A DNA stretch of 18,969 nt, taken from UBA2402 sp037139735. Its GTDB lineage: Bacteria; Planctomycetota; Phycisphaerae; Phycisphaerales; UBA1924. The notes beneath the pieces were generated by a model. That model searched no databases. It was given only the letters and a program-made list of their open reading frames with translations, and had not been told where the DNA came from. Of this stretch, positions 6,877 through 15,215 are shown piece by piece (the first letter of the stretch is position 1; each line of letters starts with the position of its first letter). The position numbers and the translations under genes were made by a program. The DNA lies in the NCBI GenBank assembly GCA_037139735.1, contig JBAXFU010000061.1, positions 1 through 18,969 on the forward strand, read 5' to 3'.

Positions 6877-8349
6877 ATGACCAACCCAGCCACGCACCCA
6901 GTCGAGCAGCACTACCTCGATCTCACCCGCCGCCGCTTCTTCGGAATGGCGGGCCGCACGATGACGGCGGGTCTGGGCGCCACCGCGCTGGCGTCGCTCC
7001 TGTCGCAGGCGGCGGGCGCGACGGCGGGCGCGGGCCTTGCGGGCGTGCCCCACCTTCCCGCCAAGGCCAAGCGCGTGATCTACATGCACATGGAGGGCGC
7101 GCCCAGCCAACTCGACCTCTTCGACCACAAGCCCCAGCTCCGCGCCCGCTACAACCAGGACCTCCCCGATTCGGTGCGGCAGGGCCAGCGGCTGACGGGC
7201 ATGACCAGCGGGCAGGCCCGCTTCCCCGTCGCCCCGTCGATCTTCCGCTTCTCCCGGCATGCCAACAACGACCAGGGCGTGTGGCTGAGCGAACTGCTCC
7301 CGCACCTTGGCGCGGCGGCCAAGGAGATCTGCTTCATCCACTCGATGCGGACCGACGCCATCAACCACGAGCCGGGCATCACCTTCTTCCAGACGGGCAA
7401 CCAGCAGCCCGGCCGCCCCTCCTTCGGCTCGTGGATGAGCTACGGGCTGGGCAGCGCGAACGCCAACCTCCCCGCGTTTGTCGTGCTCATCACTCAGGGG
7501 CTGGGCAACATGCAGGCCCTGTCGGCCCGCTTCTGGGGCAGCGGCTTCCTTCCCAGCGAGCACCAGGGGTGCAAGCTCCGCAGCGCGGGCGACCCCGTGC
7601 TCTTCCTCAAGGATCCCGCCGGCCTCGAACGCGCCGACCGCCGCCGCATGCTCGATCTCGTCGGCGCGCTCAACGAACAGGAAATGGCCCGGTCGCTCGA
7701 CCCCGAGGTCCGCTCTCGCATCGCGCAGTACGAGATGGCGTACCGCATGCAGATGTCCGTGCCCGAGCTCTCCGACTTCTCGAGCGAGGACAAGGAGACC
7801 CTCGAGCTGTACGGCCCCGATGTGACCCGGCCCGGCTCGTTCGCCGCCAACTGCCTGCTCGCCCGCCGACTCGCCGAACGGGGCGTTCGCTTCATCCAGC
7901 TCTACATGCGCGGCTGGGACGCCCACAACAACCTGCCCAAGGAGATCCGCCTCCAGGCCAACGCCGTCGACCAGCCGCAGGCCGCGCTCATCCTCGATCT
8001 CAAGCGCCGCGGGATGCTCGACGACACGCTCGTGCTCTGCGCGGGCGAGTTCGGTCGCACCGTCTACAGCCAGGGCACCCTCTCCGAGACCAACTACGGA
8101 CGCGACCACCACCCCCGCTGCTTCAGCATCTGGCTGGCGGGCGGCGGGATCAAGCCCGGCATCACGTACGGACGCACCGACGACTTCTCCTACAACATCG
8201 TCGAGAACCCCGTCGACGTGCACGATCTGCACGCCACGATGCTGCACCTGCTGGGCATCGATCACGCGCGATTGACCTACCGCCACCAGGGACGCGACTT
8301 CCGGCTCACCGACATCGCGGGCAACGTCGTGCGCGACCTCATCGCCTGA
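6877..8349 (+). CDS. DUF1501 protein with Tat signal, 490 aa
   Basis: This belongs to the DUF1501 family, part of the alkaline phosphatase/sulfatase-like superfamily. The N-terminus has a twin-arginine motif (TRRRFFGMAG, 17-26) followed by a hydrophobic, alanine-rich stretch to about residue 54. Export folded by the Tat system is therefore expected. The family start RVIYMHMEGAPSQLDLFD (66-83) and the C-terminal metal-site-like motif GRDHHPRCF (408-416) are present. The length is normal. It is translated from GGGAGG 6 nt upstream, in an operon with the PSCyt1/DUF1549/DUF1553 gene. Pairing of the two families is common in planctomycetes and suggests they act on the same external substrate, perhaps a sulfated polymer. 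That role is inference and no sulfatase gene lies in the window. Confidence 0.95.
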   Translation: MTNPATHPVEQHYLDLTRRRFFGMAGRTMTAGLGATALASLLSQAAGATAGAGLAGVPHLPAKAKRVIYMHMEGAPSQLDLFDHKPQLRARYNQDLPDSVRQGQRLTGMTSGQARFPVAPSIFRFSRHANNDQGVWLSELLPHLGAAAKEICFIHSMRTDAINHEPGITFFQTGNQQPGRPSFGSWMSYGLGSANANLPAFVVLITQGLGNMQALSARFWGSGFLPSEHQGCKLRSAGDPVLFLKDPAGLERADRRRMLDLVGALNEQEMARSLDPEVRSRIAQYEMAYRMQMSVPELSDFSSEDKETLELYGPDVTRPGSFAANCLLARRLAERGVRFIQLYMRGWDAHNNLPKEIRLQANAVDQPQAALILDLKRRGMLDDTLVLCAGEFGRTVYSQGTLSETNYGRDHHPRCFSIWLAGGGIKPGITYGRTDDFSYNIVENPVDVHDLHATMLHLLGIDHARLTYRHQGRDFRLTDIAGNVVRDLIA

Positions 8350-8361
8350 GCGACAACGCCT

Positions 8362-8767
8362 GCCGCTCCGTTCGTCGGTCCCTCCGGGACCAAGGCACGC
8401 CCAAACCAAGGGTCCGACAGGGCCCACGAGCGTTGCCGCGAGTGACCGAACCCGCGAAGCGGGTGAGGGAACTCGTGGATAGCGCCGATTCGCGCGAGGG
8501 GCCGACGATCGCACGCCAGGATCCGTTGGCATTCTTGTTCGCATGAGACGCCCTCGCCTCACCCTTCGTCCGCCCCTTGCAGGGGCGGCATGCGCGTCTC
8601 GCGTCGTACGGCGGGTTCAACTCACCCGCGTTGCGGGTTCGTTTCACCCGCCGCTCCGTTCGTCGGTCCCTCCGGGACCAAGGCATGCCCGAACCAAGGG
8701 CCCGACAGGGCCCACGAGCGTTGCCGCGAGTGACCGAACCCGCGCAGCGGGTGAGGTAAACCCGTGG
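8362..8767. repeat. Two 118-bp direct repeats with internal hairpins, plus an inverted partial copy
   Basis: Copy A (8362-8479) and copy B (8650-8767) lie 288 bp apart and differ at only a few positions. A short stretch of similarity reappears further on (around 8497-8511 and 8795-8810). Each copy has two hairpins: GGTCCC-TCC-GGGACC (8377-8391 and 8665-8679), and ACCCGC-N3-GCGGGT (8450-8464 and 8738-8752). Between the copies, 8621-8641 is a near-inverted copy of 8447-8467. The array fills the non-coding gap 8350-8814 between two convergent genes and encodes no recognisable protein. The organisation resembles REP/MITE-type dispersed elements, but no terminal inverted repeats or target duplications are proved. 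Confidence 0.8.
8570..8588. terminator. Strong GC hairpin between convergent genes
   Basis: CCGCCCCT-TGC-AGGGGCGG is a perfect 8-bp stem with a 3-nt loop. It lies between the converging DUF1501 and dockerin genes, so it could end transcription from both sides. It has no T run on either strand, so rho-independent function is uncertain. Confidence 0.4.
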
Positions 8768-8814
8768 ACGAACGCCAACACGCAGCTGGTCCCGAAGGGG
8801 CCGACGATCACGAA

Positions 8815-11394
8815 TCAGCAATCGCCCGTCTGCCAGCGGACGATGAACGACTCGACGTCCGCGCCGTCGGTGCCGCCGTCCTGGTTCACGTCGGCGTCGC
8901 ACGAACCCGTGACCCACGAACGGAAGAAGGCCTCGATGTCCGCGCCGTCGATGCCGCCGTCCTCGTTGAAGTCGCTCGGGCACGCCAGGCACGCGCACGC
9001 CGTGAAGAGCGCCTCGCCGCTCACCACGAACGCGCACGCGTCCTGCACGCGACACCGCACCCGCAGCGAGGCCGCCGCGGGCGAGCCGATCGTCAGCACG
9101 CGGGTCGACGTGCCCGCGAACGTCGCCACGCCGGGCCGCTCGCCATCGACCAGGGGCGTCCAACGCGCGTCGAGCAGGGCCTCCCACCGATACTGCAGCG
9201 GCGCGGTCCCTGAGGCCGTCACGTCGAGTTGCGTCTGTCCGGCGCGACACCCGGCGGTCGAGGCGGGCTGCGAGAGGATGACCGGGTCGTCGCCGATGAA
9301 GGAGAAACTCGCCGCGTACGCGCTGACCAGGCCCGACGCCGTCGTGAAGTCGCCGCCCGCCATGAGCGTCTGCGCGTCGAGAATCTCGAGCACGGCGACG
9401 GTGCCGTCGACGCCGTCGGCCAGCGACCGCCAGGCCCCGCCATCCCATCGGGCGATGCGGCCCAGCGGCGTCGAGCCGGAGGCGGTGAAGGATCCGCCCG
9501 CGATGAGGTTGTTTCCCGCCAGTCCAAGCAACGAGAAGACGCTGCCGTTGACGCCGACGCCCAGCGGATTCCACGCGGATCCGTTCCACTTGGCCACGCC
9601 CGGCGTCGGGGTCGATCCCGATGCGCCGAAGAGTCCGCCCGCCACCAGTCCGCCGTCGCCGGCGATCGTCACGGCCGCCACCGCGCCGTCGAAGCCGTCG
9701 CCAAGCGGGCTCCACGACGTGCCGTTCCAGCGGGCGATGTTGAGGGCGGGCACGCCCCCCGCCTGCGTGAAGCTGCCGCCGGCCACCAGCGTGCCGTCGG
9801 GTGCGACGGCGAGCGCGTTGACCACCGATCCGACGCCCGTGAGCCCGCCGCCGAGCGCACTCCACGACGAGCCGCTCCAGCGGGCGATGTTGCTCGCAGG
9901 CGCGCCGCCCGCCGACGCGAACTGGCCCGCGGCAATGATCGCGCCGTCGGGCATTCGCTCGAGCGCGTAGACGACGCCGTCGAGCCCCGAGCCCAGCGGG
10001 CTCCACGCCGCCCCGTTCCACCGGGCGACGTTGCTGGCCGCCACGCCGCCCGCGGCGGCGAAGGATCCGCCCGCGATCACGTCGCCCGCGGCGTTGAGGG
10101 TCAGGGCGTGAACCGCGCCCGACACGCCGTCGCCGAGCGGGAGCCATCGACTGCCGTCGTACTCGGCCACGCCCCGGGCCTCGCTTCGCGGCGAGACGGT
10201 GAAGTAGCCGCCCGCGACGACGTTGCCGCTCGCTCGCTTCACGGCGCAGGTCAAGGGTCCGTTGAAGCCGCGAGCCAAGGCCTCCCACGCGCTGCCCGTC
10301 CAGGCCGCGATGCGTTGGGCGGCCACGCCGCCGGCGAAGCCGAAGTCGCCACCGACGAACAGGGTGCCGTCGCCGGCGGCCAGCAGGGCCGAGCCGTTGA
10401 AGTCAAGCCCGCCGCCCACGCTGGTCCAGCTCGTTCCGGTCCATCGAGCGATGAAGGGGTGAGACGCGCCGCCCGCGGTGGTGAAGCTGCCGGTGGCGAC
10501 GAACGTGCCGTCGGCCAGCGTCGCGAGGGCGAGGACGGGCAGGTTGACGCCGCCGGCGAATCCCGACCACGCGGCGCCGTTCCAACGGGCCACGCGACCG
10601 ACGGAGACGCCGCCCGCGGCGGAGAACGCGCCGCCGACCAGCAAGTCGCCCGAGGGGAGCACGCCGAGGGCGTTGACGGCGCCGCTGACGCCTGAACCGA
10701 GGGCGGACCAGCCCGATCCGTTCCATCGGGCGATGCGCGAGACGGAGGTGGAGCCCGAGGCCGTGAAGGAGCCGCCCGCGACGAGGTCGCCGCCGGGGAG
10801 TCGCACCAACGCGTTGACGGCGTTGCTGAAGCCGCTGCCCATCGCCGTCCACGCCGATCCGTTCCAGCGGGCCACCGCATTGGCGGTCGTGCTGCCCGAT
10901 TGCGAGAAGAGTCCGCCCGCGACGAGCGAACCCGAGCCGTCGAAGGCGAGCGCTCGCACGGCGCCGTTGAAGCCCTCGCCGACGGCCTGCCATGCGCCGC
11001 CGTTCCAGCGGGCGATGCGCGAGGCGGAGGCCGATCCGGCGGCGGTGAAGTCGCCGCCGACGAGCAACTCGCCCGAGGGGGCGACGGCCATCGCGAGCAC
11101 GGAGCCGTTGGTGCCGGCGCCGAGGGTTTCCCATGCGTCGTTGACGGGGTCGTACGCGACGATGTTCGAGGCGAGGAGGTCGTAGGCGATGGTGAACGTG
11201 CCGCCGATCACGATCAAGGGCGTGCGAGGTCCCGCGCCGTCGGGGTCCCATTCGACGATCGCTCGCGCGGAGCCGTTGATGCCGGGCACGCCGTCACCTT
11301 CGAGCCATCGGCCGCAGGTTTGGGCGTGGGCGCCGCCCGCGACGAGGCAGCCGGCCGCGGCGGCGAAGGCGAGACGACGACGAAGGTTGGACAT
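8815..11394 (-). CDS. Secreted beta-repeat protein with Ig-like domain and C-terminal dockerin, 859 aa
   Basis: A Sec signal peptide (1-24, ending AHA before QTCG) leads into about thirteen repeats of roughly 45-50 residues. Each has a unit of the type VARWNGSAW..LG.G..G.V.AL....G.LVAGG.F..AGG. This is propeller- or delta-60-like and was probably built by internal duplication. An Ig-like domain (about 710-800) follows, with several cysteines. A dockerin ends the protein (805-859), with two calcium-loop copies, DFNEDGGIDGADIEAFF and DVNQDGGTDGADVESF. This is the GC-rich dockerin found in many Phycisphaerae secreted proteins. GGGGAG (11403-11408) lies 8 nt before the ATG at 11394; open sequence upstream of that ATG lacks protein-like character. 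The gene follows another dockerin gene by 71 bp. It is probably cell-surface or extracellular; binding partner and ligand are unknown. Confidence 0.9.
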   Translation of the reverse strand: MSNLRRRLAFAAAAGCLVAGGAHAQTCGRWLEGDGVPGINGSARAIVEWDPDGAGPRTPLIVIGGTFTIAYDLLASNIVAYDPVNDAWETLGAGTNGSVLAMAVAPSGELLVGGDFTAAGSASASRIARWNGGAWQAVGEGFNGAVRALAFDGSGSLVAGGLFSQSGSTTANAVARWNGSAWTAMGSGFSNAVNALVRLPGGDLVAGGSFTASGSTSVSRIARWNGSGWSALGSGVSGAVNALGVLPSGDLLVGGAFSAAGGVSVGRVARWNGAAWSGFAGGVNLPVLALATLADGTFVATGSFTTAGGASHPFIARWTGTSWTSVGGGLDFNGSALLAAGDGTLFVGGDFGFAGGVAAQRIAAWTGSAWEALARGFNGPLTCAVKRASGNVVAGGYFTVSPRSEARGVAEYDGSRWLPLGDGVSGAVHALTLNAAGDVIAGGSFAAAGGVAASNVARWNGAAWSPLGSGLDGVVYALERMPDGAIIAAGQFASAGGAPASNIARWSGSSWSALGGGLTGVGSVVNALAVAPDGTLVAGGSFTQAGGVPALNIARWNGTSWSPLGDGFDGAVAAVTIAGDGGLVAGGLFGASGSTPTPGVAKWNGSAWNPLGVGVNGSVFSLLGLAGNNLIAGGSFTASGSTPLGRIARWDGGAWRSLADGVDGTVAVLEILDAQTLMAGGDFTTASGLVSAYAASFSFIGDDPVILSQPASTAGCRAGQTQLDVTASGTAPLQYRWEALLDARWTPLVDGERPGVATFAGTSTRVLTIGSPAAASLRVRCRVQDACAFVVSGEALFTACACLACPSDFNEDGGIDGADIEAFFRSWVTGSCDADVNQDGGTDGADVESFIVRWQTGDC

Positions 11395-11402
11395 GACAGA
11401 TG

Positions 11403-11408
11403 CTCCCC
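11403..11408 (-). promoter_or_regulatory. Shine-Dalgarno site of the 859-aa dockerin gene
   Basis: On the minus strand GGGGAG lies 8 nt before the ATG at 11394. It supports this start over upstream in-frame codons. Confidence 0.6.
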
Positions 11409-11465
11409 GGTCCTTGGTGATGATTCCGCTGCAGGCCGCCGCAGGTTCCGTCGCGGCGGCACGAC

Positions 11466-12593
11466 TCAACAACCGCCCGCCTCCCACAGCGTGAAGAAGG
11501 CCTCGATGTCCTGCCCGTCGATGCCGCCGTCGCCGTTGACGTCGCCGCACGGCCCGCCGGCCTCCCATTGATCGAAGAACGCGGCCACGTCGGAGCCGTC
11601 GACGCCGCCGTCGCCGTTGAAGTCGGCGGGGCAGAGCGAGCACGCGAGCGGATCGACGACGACGAAGCGGAAGAAGAGAACCTGGAAGGGGTGGCTCTTG
11701 GATCCGCTGATGGAGACGGGGGCCGCGTTGGCCGTGATGGTCAGGCCCATCGTGGCGAACGGGAAGACCGCGCTGCTGCTCGCGGTGACGTTGGGGAAGT
11801 CGAGCACGACGGCGGACTGGTTGGCGTCGTCGAACGCCGCGGGTTGGTCGTTGAGGAGGTTGTCGTCGGTGAGGGCGGCGTAATAGACGCCCGGCGAGAA
11901 GACCCGCGTGAGACCCGCGGGATCAGGGTCGTCGTGGCCGTACCCGGGAATGGGGTTGAACTGGTCGTCGTAGATCCAGAAGTCGAGATCGGCGGCCGGG
12001 ATCGAGTAGGCCGAGATGGTGATGGAGCCCGCGACATAGGGCTGCGAGGCGTCGCTGCCGCCGCCGTGCGCGATGGGCTCGTACGGGACGCAGTTGTACT
12101 CGAGGTTGTAGGGACCGGTGGTGGTCGAGTTGCCGGTGACGCGGAGGAAGAAGCGTGCCGCGGGACCGGTGCCGTACCAGATGTTGCGGACGGGTCCGGA
12201 CTCGCCCCGCTGCGCGAGCGCGTCGGTGCCCTGATTGATGACGCCGCCGGTCTGCGAGAGCCCCCGCATCGACGTCTCGACGCCCGCGGAGTTCGACGGA
12301 GCCTCGAAGTAGTAGCAGTAGAGCCCGGAGGGATCCTGGGCGGTGACGACCCTGAAGTAGTCGGCGGAGGAGAGGCCCGTGCCGACGCCGCTGCCGGTGG
12401 AGACGCCGTTGATGCGATCGCCGCGTTCGGGCGAGGGTCGTGCCTTCATGCCCCCGCCGCCGCTGTCGGCGACGTTGGCGATCTCCTTGGTGTCGTTGGG
12501 TTCGACCTCGCGGTTGACGAACTGGCCGTGCGCGGCGGGCGCGGCGGCGAGCGTCGCGAGGAGGGACCAGCATGACCAAGGCGTTCGCTTCAT
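11466..12593 (-). CDS. Secreted PPC-like protein with C-terminal dockerin, 375 aa
   Basis: A Sec signal peptide (1-23, ending AHG before QFVN) is followed by VEPNDTKEIANVAD and then GDRINGVSTGSG...SSADYFRV. This is the opening pattern of pre-peptidase C-terminal (PPC)-type beta domains. A second beta-rich region (about 175-300) contains PYVAGSITISAYSIPAADLD, another domain-like stretch. The dockerin (321-375) carries two calcium loops, DFNGDGGVDGSDVAAFF and DVNGDGGIDGQDIEAFF, and is very like the one in the next gene. There is no catalytic domain, so a structural or binding role is likely. The start is the ATG at 12593, which gives a clean signal peptide, with GAGGG (12604-12608) 10 nt upstream. 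It leads the two-gene dockerin group and is divergent from the kinase gene. Confidence 0.88.
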   Translation of the reverse strand: MKRTPWSCWSLLATLAAAPAAHGQFVNREVEPNDTKEIANVADSGGGGMKARPSPERGDRINGVSTGSGVGTGLSSADYFRVVTAQDPSGLYCYYFEAPSNSAGVETSMRGLSQTGGVINQGTDALAQRGESGPVRNIWYGTGPAARFFLRVTGNSTTTGPYNLEYNCVPYEPIAHGGGSDASQPYVAGSITISAYSIPAADLDFWIYDDQFNPIPGYGHDDPDPAGLTRVFSPGVYYAALTDDNLLNDQPAAFDDANQSAVVLDFPNVTASSSAVFPFATMGLTITANAAPVSISGSKSHPFQVLFFRFVVVDPLACSLCPADFNGDGGVDGSDVAAFFDQWEAGGPCGDVNGDGGIDGQDIEAFFTLWEAGGC

Positions 12594-12644
12594 GATGGAT
12601 GGACCCTCGACCCTTCGCACGGCACTTCGCACCGAACACCTCAT

Positions 12645-12673
12645 ATCTTGCACCATCGGCGCGGCCGTTGCAA
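12645..12673 (-). promoter_or_regulatory. Weak candidate promoter of the dockerin genes
   Basis: On the minus strand TTGCAA (12668-12673), a 17-nt spacer and CAAGAT (12645-12650) precede the gene at 12593 by about 51 nt. The -10 match is only three of six. The 232-bp divergent spacer 12594-12825 must also hold the kinase promoter. A TACTCT at 12778-12783 is a weak candidate for that. Confidence 0.25.
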
Positions 12674-12825
12674 ACCGACACGTCGCTCCGCGTCCCCATT
12701 CCGACGCGACCATGCGTTGAGACGACCGAACTTCACCCGATCAACCGGCGTTCTGGGACCATGGGGCGGCCGACGGGTACTCTTTCGGACGTCGAACGCC
12801 GCTTCAGGACCGACCCGCGGTTTCC

Positions 12826-15180
12826 ATGAGCTACACGCCGTCGCAAGCCACGACGAAGGACCCTTCAGGCCCGCCCTCCGGCGGACATGCCGGCCAATCC
12901 ATCCCGCGCGGACTGCGGATCGGACGCGGCGGGGCCATCGAGTTGCAGGCCCTGATCGGCCGCGGCGGGATGGGCGAGGTGTGGGCCGCATGGCTGCACG
13001 ACCCTCGCACCCCGCGACGCATCGCCGTGAAGATGCCCGCCTCGAGCGCCCCCGCCGCCGCCGCGGTGCTCGCCCGGGAGGCGGAGATGCTCGACCGCGT
13101 GCGAGATCTCGAGTGCGTTCCTTCGCCGCTCGAGCACGGCGTCTTCGCCCTCGACGGACGCGAGCATCCGTTCATCGCGATGGAATGGATCGAGGGCGCA
13201 CGCCCGCTCGACGAGGCCTGTCGCGGCATGTCGCTCGACCGCGTCATCGCGCTCTTCATCGCTGTCTGCACGACCGTCGAAACGCTCCACCAGCGAGCCG
13301 TGGTGCACGCCGACCTGAAGCCCGGCAACATCCTCGTCGACGCCCGGGGCAGGGCATGGGTCACGGACCTCGGGCTGGCCTTCTCGACGCGCACCGACGA
13401 ACGTCGCGACGCCGGCGAGGCGATCGGCTCGCTGCGTGGCACGTTGGCGTGCATGGCCCCCGAGCAGCTTCGCGAGGGGTGCGATCCGCACGACTTCACG
13501 GCGGCCGTCGACGTCTACGCGCTGGGCGTGACGCTCTTTCGCCTCGTCGCCGGCCGTTGGCCGCATGATCCCGCTCGCGCCGACGCCCGACCAGACGCCC
13601 GACCGGAGGCCCGAACGAACGCTCGCGGTGCGGCCGTCGCGATCCCGCGGACGGTCGACGGTCGCGTGCTGCCGGGCCGACTGCGTCGCTGCCTGAAGCG
13701 GGCGATGTCGATCGATCCAGCCGCCCGTCATGCCGATGCGGGCGAGCTTGCGCGGGAATTGGCTCCGCTTGCGACCGCGCCGCACCGGCGCGATCTGGCC
13801 TTGACCCTCGTCGCGACGCTCGCGGCATCGGCGTTCTCACTACTCGCCGGCGCCACCGTGCTCTCGGGGGAGTTGGCCTACGCCGGGTGGTACCGAGCCA
13901 TCGCCCCGCTCGCCGCCGCACCGACGATCCGCGATGTCGTGATCGTCGGCCTGCGGAGCACGGCCGACGCATCGGGCACGGGCACCGTCGATGCCCCCGA
14001 TCGCGCCGTCATCGCGGCAAAGGCCGGGCTGGATCCGGCGCGGAGCGACCGGGCCTTCATCGCGGCCGTGGTCGATCGTCTTCGCGAGTTGCACGCCCGC
14101 GTCGTGCTGCTGGATTACTTCTTTCCCCAGCCGGGCGACGCGGCGGACACGAAGGTCCTCGTCGAGGCCATCGAGCGATTCCGCGGGACCGACGATGCGC
14201 CGCGAGGCTGGATCGGCTTCGGCATGGCCGACTGGCGCGAGGTCCGGGGCATGCCGCTGGTGGAGCCCGGGCTCGCCCGCGTCGCCTCGCATGCGCTCGC
14301 GATCAAGGCCGGCCTCTCCACCGACCTGGGCAACCTCGGCGTCGAGGCGGGCTTCAAGGGCGAGGACGGCGCGTCGATGGCCGCGGCGTCCATCATGGCC
14401 GCCGCCGCGCTCGCCGACCCTGCCGCCTCGATCAAGGCCGACATGACGCTTCGCCCGCTTTCGAACCGGGCCGAACTTGTCCTGCGCCACGAGCGTCGAG
14501 GGGCCCCCGGAACCACGCGACCGCCCTTGATGCTCCAGACTCGCATCGATCGTGTCGGCGACATCGCCGATACGCCGCAACGACGAGTCGAACTCGAGGC
14601 GCTCCGCGACGACGACCGGATCCTGCGGCTCGAGCTGCCCGGCATTCCCGAGGCATCCCGCCTCGAGCAGGCTCGACTCGACGCGGGATCGCTCTTCACC
14701 CGCGACCGCGACTCGCTCGTGCGACTCCTCGCCGACAAGATCGTGGTCGTCGGGGACATGGTCGCGCCCGCGCCGGGAAGCCCCGACGAATCCAACCCCG
14801 AGCTCGACCTCTGGCGGATCGACGGATGGCCCAGGCCCATCTGGGGCGTCGAACTGCAGGCCGCGGCCGCGCAGGGCGCCCGCGACGCGATGATCGCCCG
14901 GTCGGGCTTCATCGTCGAGAACGACAAGCCGGGCACGCTCGCGGGCATTCCGCTGGTCGCCGGCGCGGGCGTGCTGCTCTCGCGACGTCTGGTGCGACGA
15001 CGCGGCGCGGCGGCGCCGATCGCCGCGGGCCGATGGTGCGTGCTGGCGATGGGACTCTCGTGCGCCGCCGCGGCGGCGACCTACGGCGGCTCGCTCTGGC
15101 TCTGGAACCCCTTCGTCCTTCCCTTCGCCCTCGCGTCCGGCGCGGGCGCAGGACTTCTCACCCCGTGGATGCGCCCCTGA
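12826..15180 (+). CDS. Membrane Ser/Thr protein kinase with CHASE2 sensor domain, 784 aa
   Basis: The kinase domain (about 38-314) has the glycine loop GRGGMGEV (45-52), the ATP lysine K69 in IAVKM and a likely partner E85. The catalytic loop is HADLKPGN (161-168; base D163, N168), and the metal motif is DLG (181-183). GTLACMAPEQL (205-215) follows. HRD is replaced by HAD, so this is a non-RD kinase, and DFG is DLG, a common bacterial variant. A low-complexity Ala/Arg/Asp/Pro stretch (252-267) interrupts the C-lobe. One transmembrane helix (about 324-346) leads to a CHASE2-like sensor (about 350-690; DVVIVGL near 370, RVVLLDYFFPQPGDAAD near 425). Two or three hydrophobic helices close the protein (about 704-780). 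The kinase should face the cytoplasm and the sensor the outside. No Shine-Dalgarno or -10-like site lies near the ATG, so the start is less certain than for other genes. Confidence 0.92.
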   Translation: MSYTPSQATTKDPSGPPSGGHAGQSIPRGLRIGRGGAIELQALIGRGGMGEVWAAWLHDPRTPRRIAVKMPASSAPAAAAVLAREAEMLDRVRDLECVPSPLEHGVFALDGREHPFIAMEWIEGARPLDEACRGMSLDRVIALFIAVCTTVETLHQRAVVHADLKPGNILVDARGRAWVTDLGLAFSTRTDERRDAGEAIGSLRGTLACMAPEQLREGCDPHDFTAAVDVYALGVTLFRLVAGRWPHDPARADARPDARPEARTNARGAAVAIPRTVDGRVLPGRLRRCLKRAMSIDPAARHADAGELARELAPLATAPHRRDLALTLVATLAASAFSLLAGATVLSGELAYAGWYRAIAPLAAAPTIRDVVIVGLRSTADASGTGTVDAPDRAVIAAKAGLDPARSDRAFIAAVVDRLRELHARVVLLDYFFPQPGDAADTKVLVEAIERFRGTDDAPRGWIGFGMADWREVRGMPLVEPGLARVASHALAIKAGLSTDLGNLGVEAGFKGEDGASMAAASIMAAAALADPAASIKADMTLRPLSNRAELVLRHERRGAPGTTRPPLMLQTRIDRVGDIADTPQRRVELEALRDDDRILRLELPGIPEASRLEQARLDAGSLFTRDRDSLVRLLADKIVVVGDMVAPAPGSPDESNPELDLWRIDGWPRPIWGVELQAAAAQGARDAMIARSGFIVENDKPGTLAGIPLVAGAGVLLSRRLVRRRGAAAPIAAGRWCVLAMGLSCAAAAATYGGSLWLWNPFVLPFALASGAGAGLLTPWMRP

Positions 15181-15201
15181 CCGATCGGACCCTCCCGCGA
15201 C

Positions 15202-15206
15202 AGGAA
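15202..15206 (+). promoter_or_regulatory. Possible Shine-Dalgarno site of the 239-aa gene
   Basis: AGGAA lies 9 nt before the ATG at 15216, in the 35-bp gap after the kinase gene. This is consistent with translation from a shared message. Confidence 0.45.
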
Positions 15207-15215
15207 CCCGCCATC

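Noticed and set aside
3246..6893. A 1215-codon open frame on the minus strand opposite the PSCyt1/DUF1549/DUF1553 gene
   Set aside because: It mirrors the real gene and is arginine-, alanine- and glycine-rich with no domain. It is a shadow caused by high GC.
8362..8767. A CRISPR array
   Set aside because: There are only two repeat units of over 100 bp, no regular spacers and no cas genes.
11395..11643. A longer start for the 859-aa dockerin protein
   Set aside because: The upstream extension is arginine-rich, would overlap the end of the preceding dockerin gene, and would bury a clean signal peptide and Shine-Dalgarno site.
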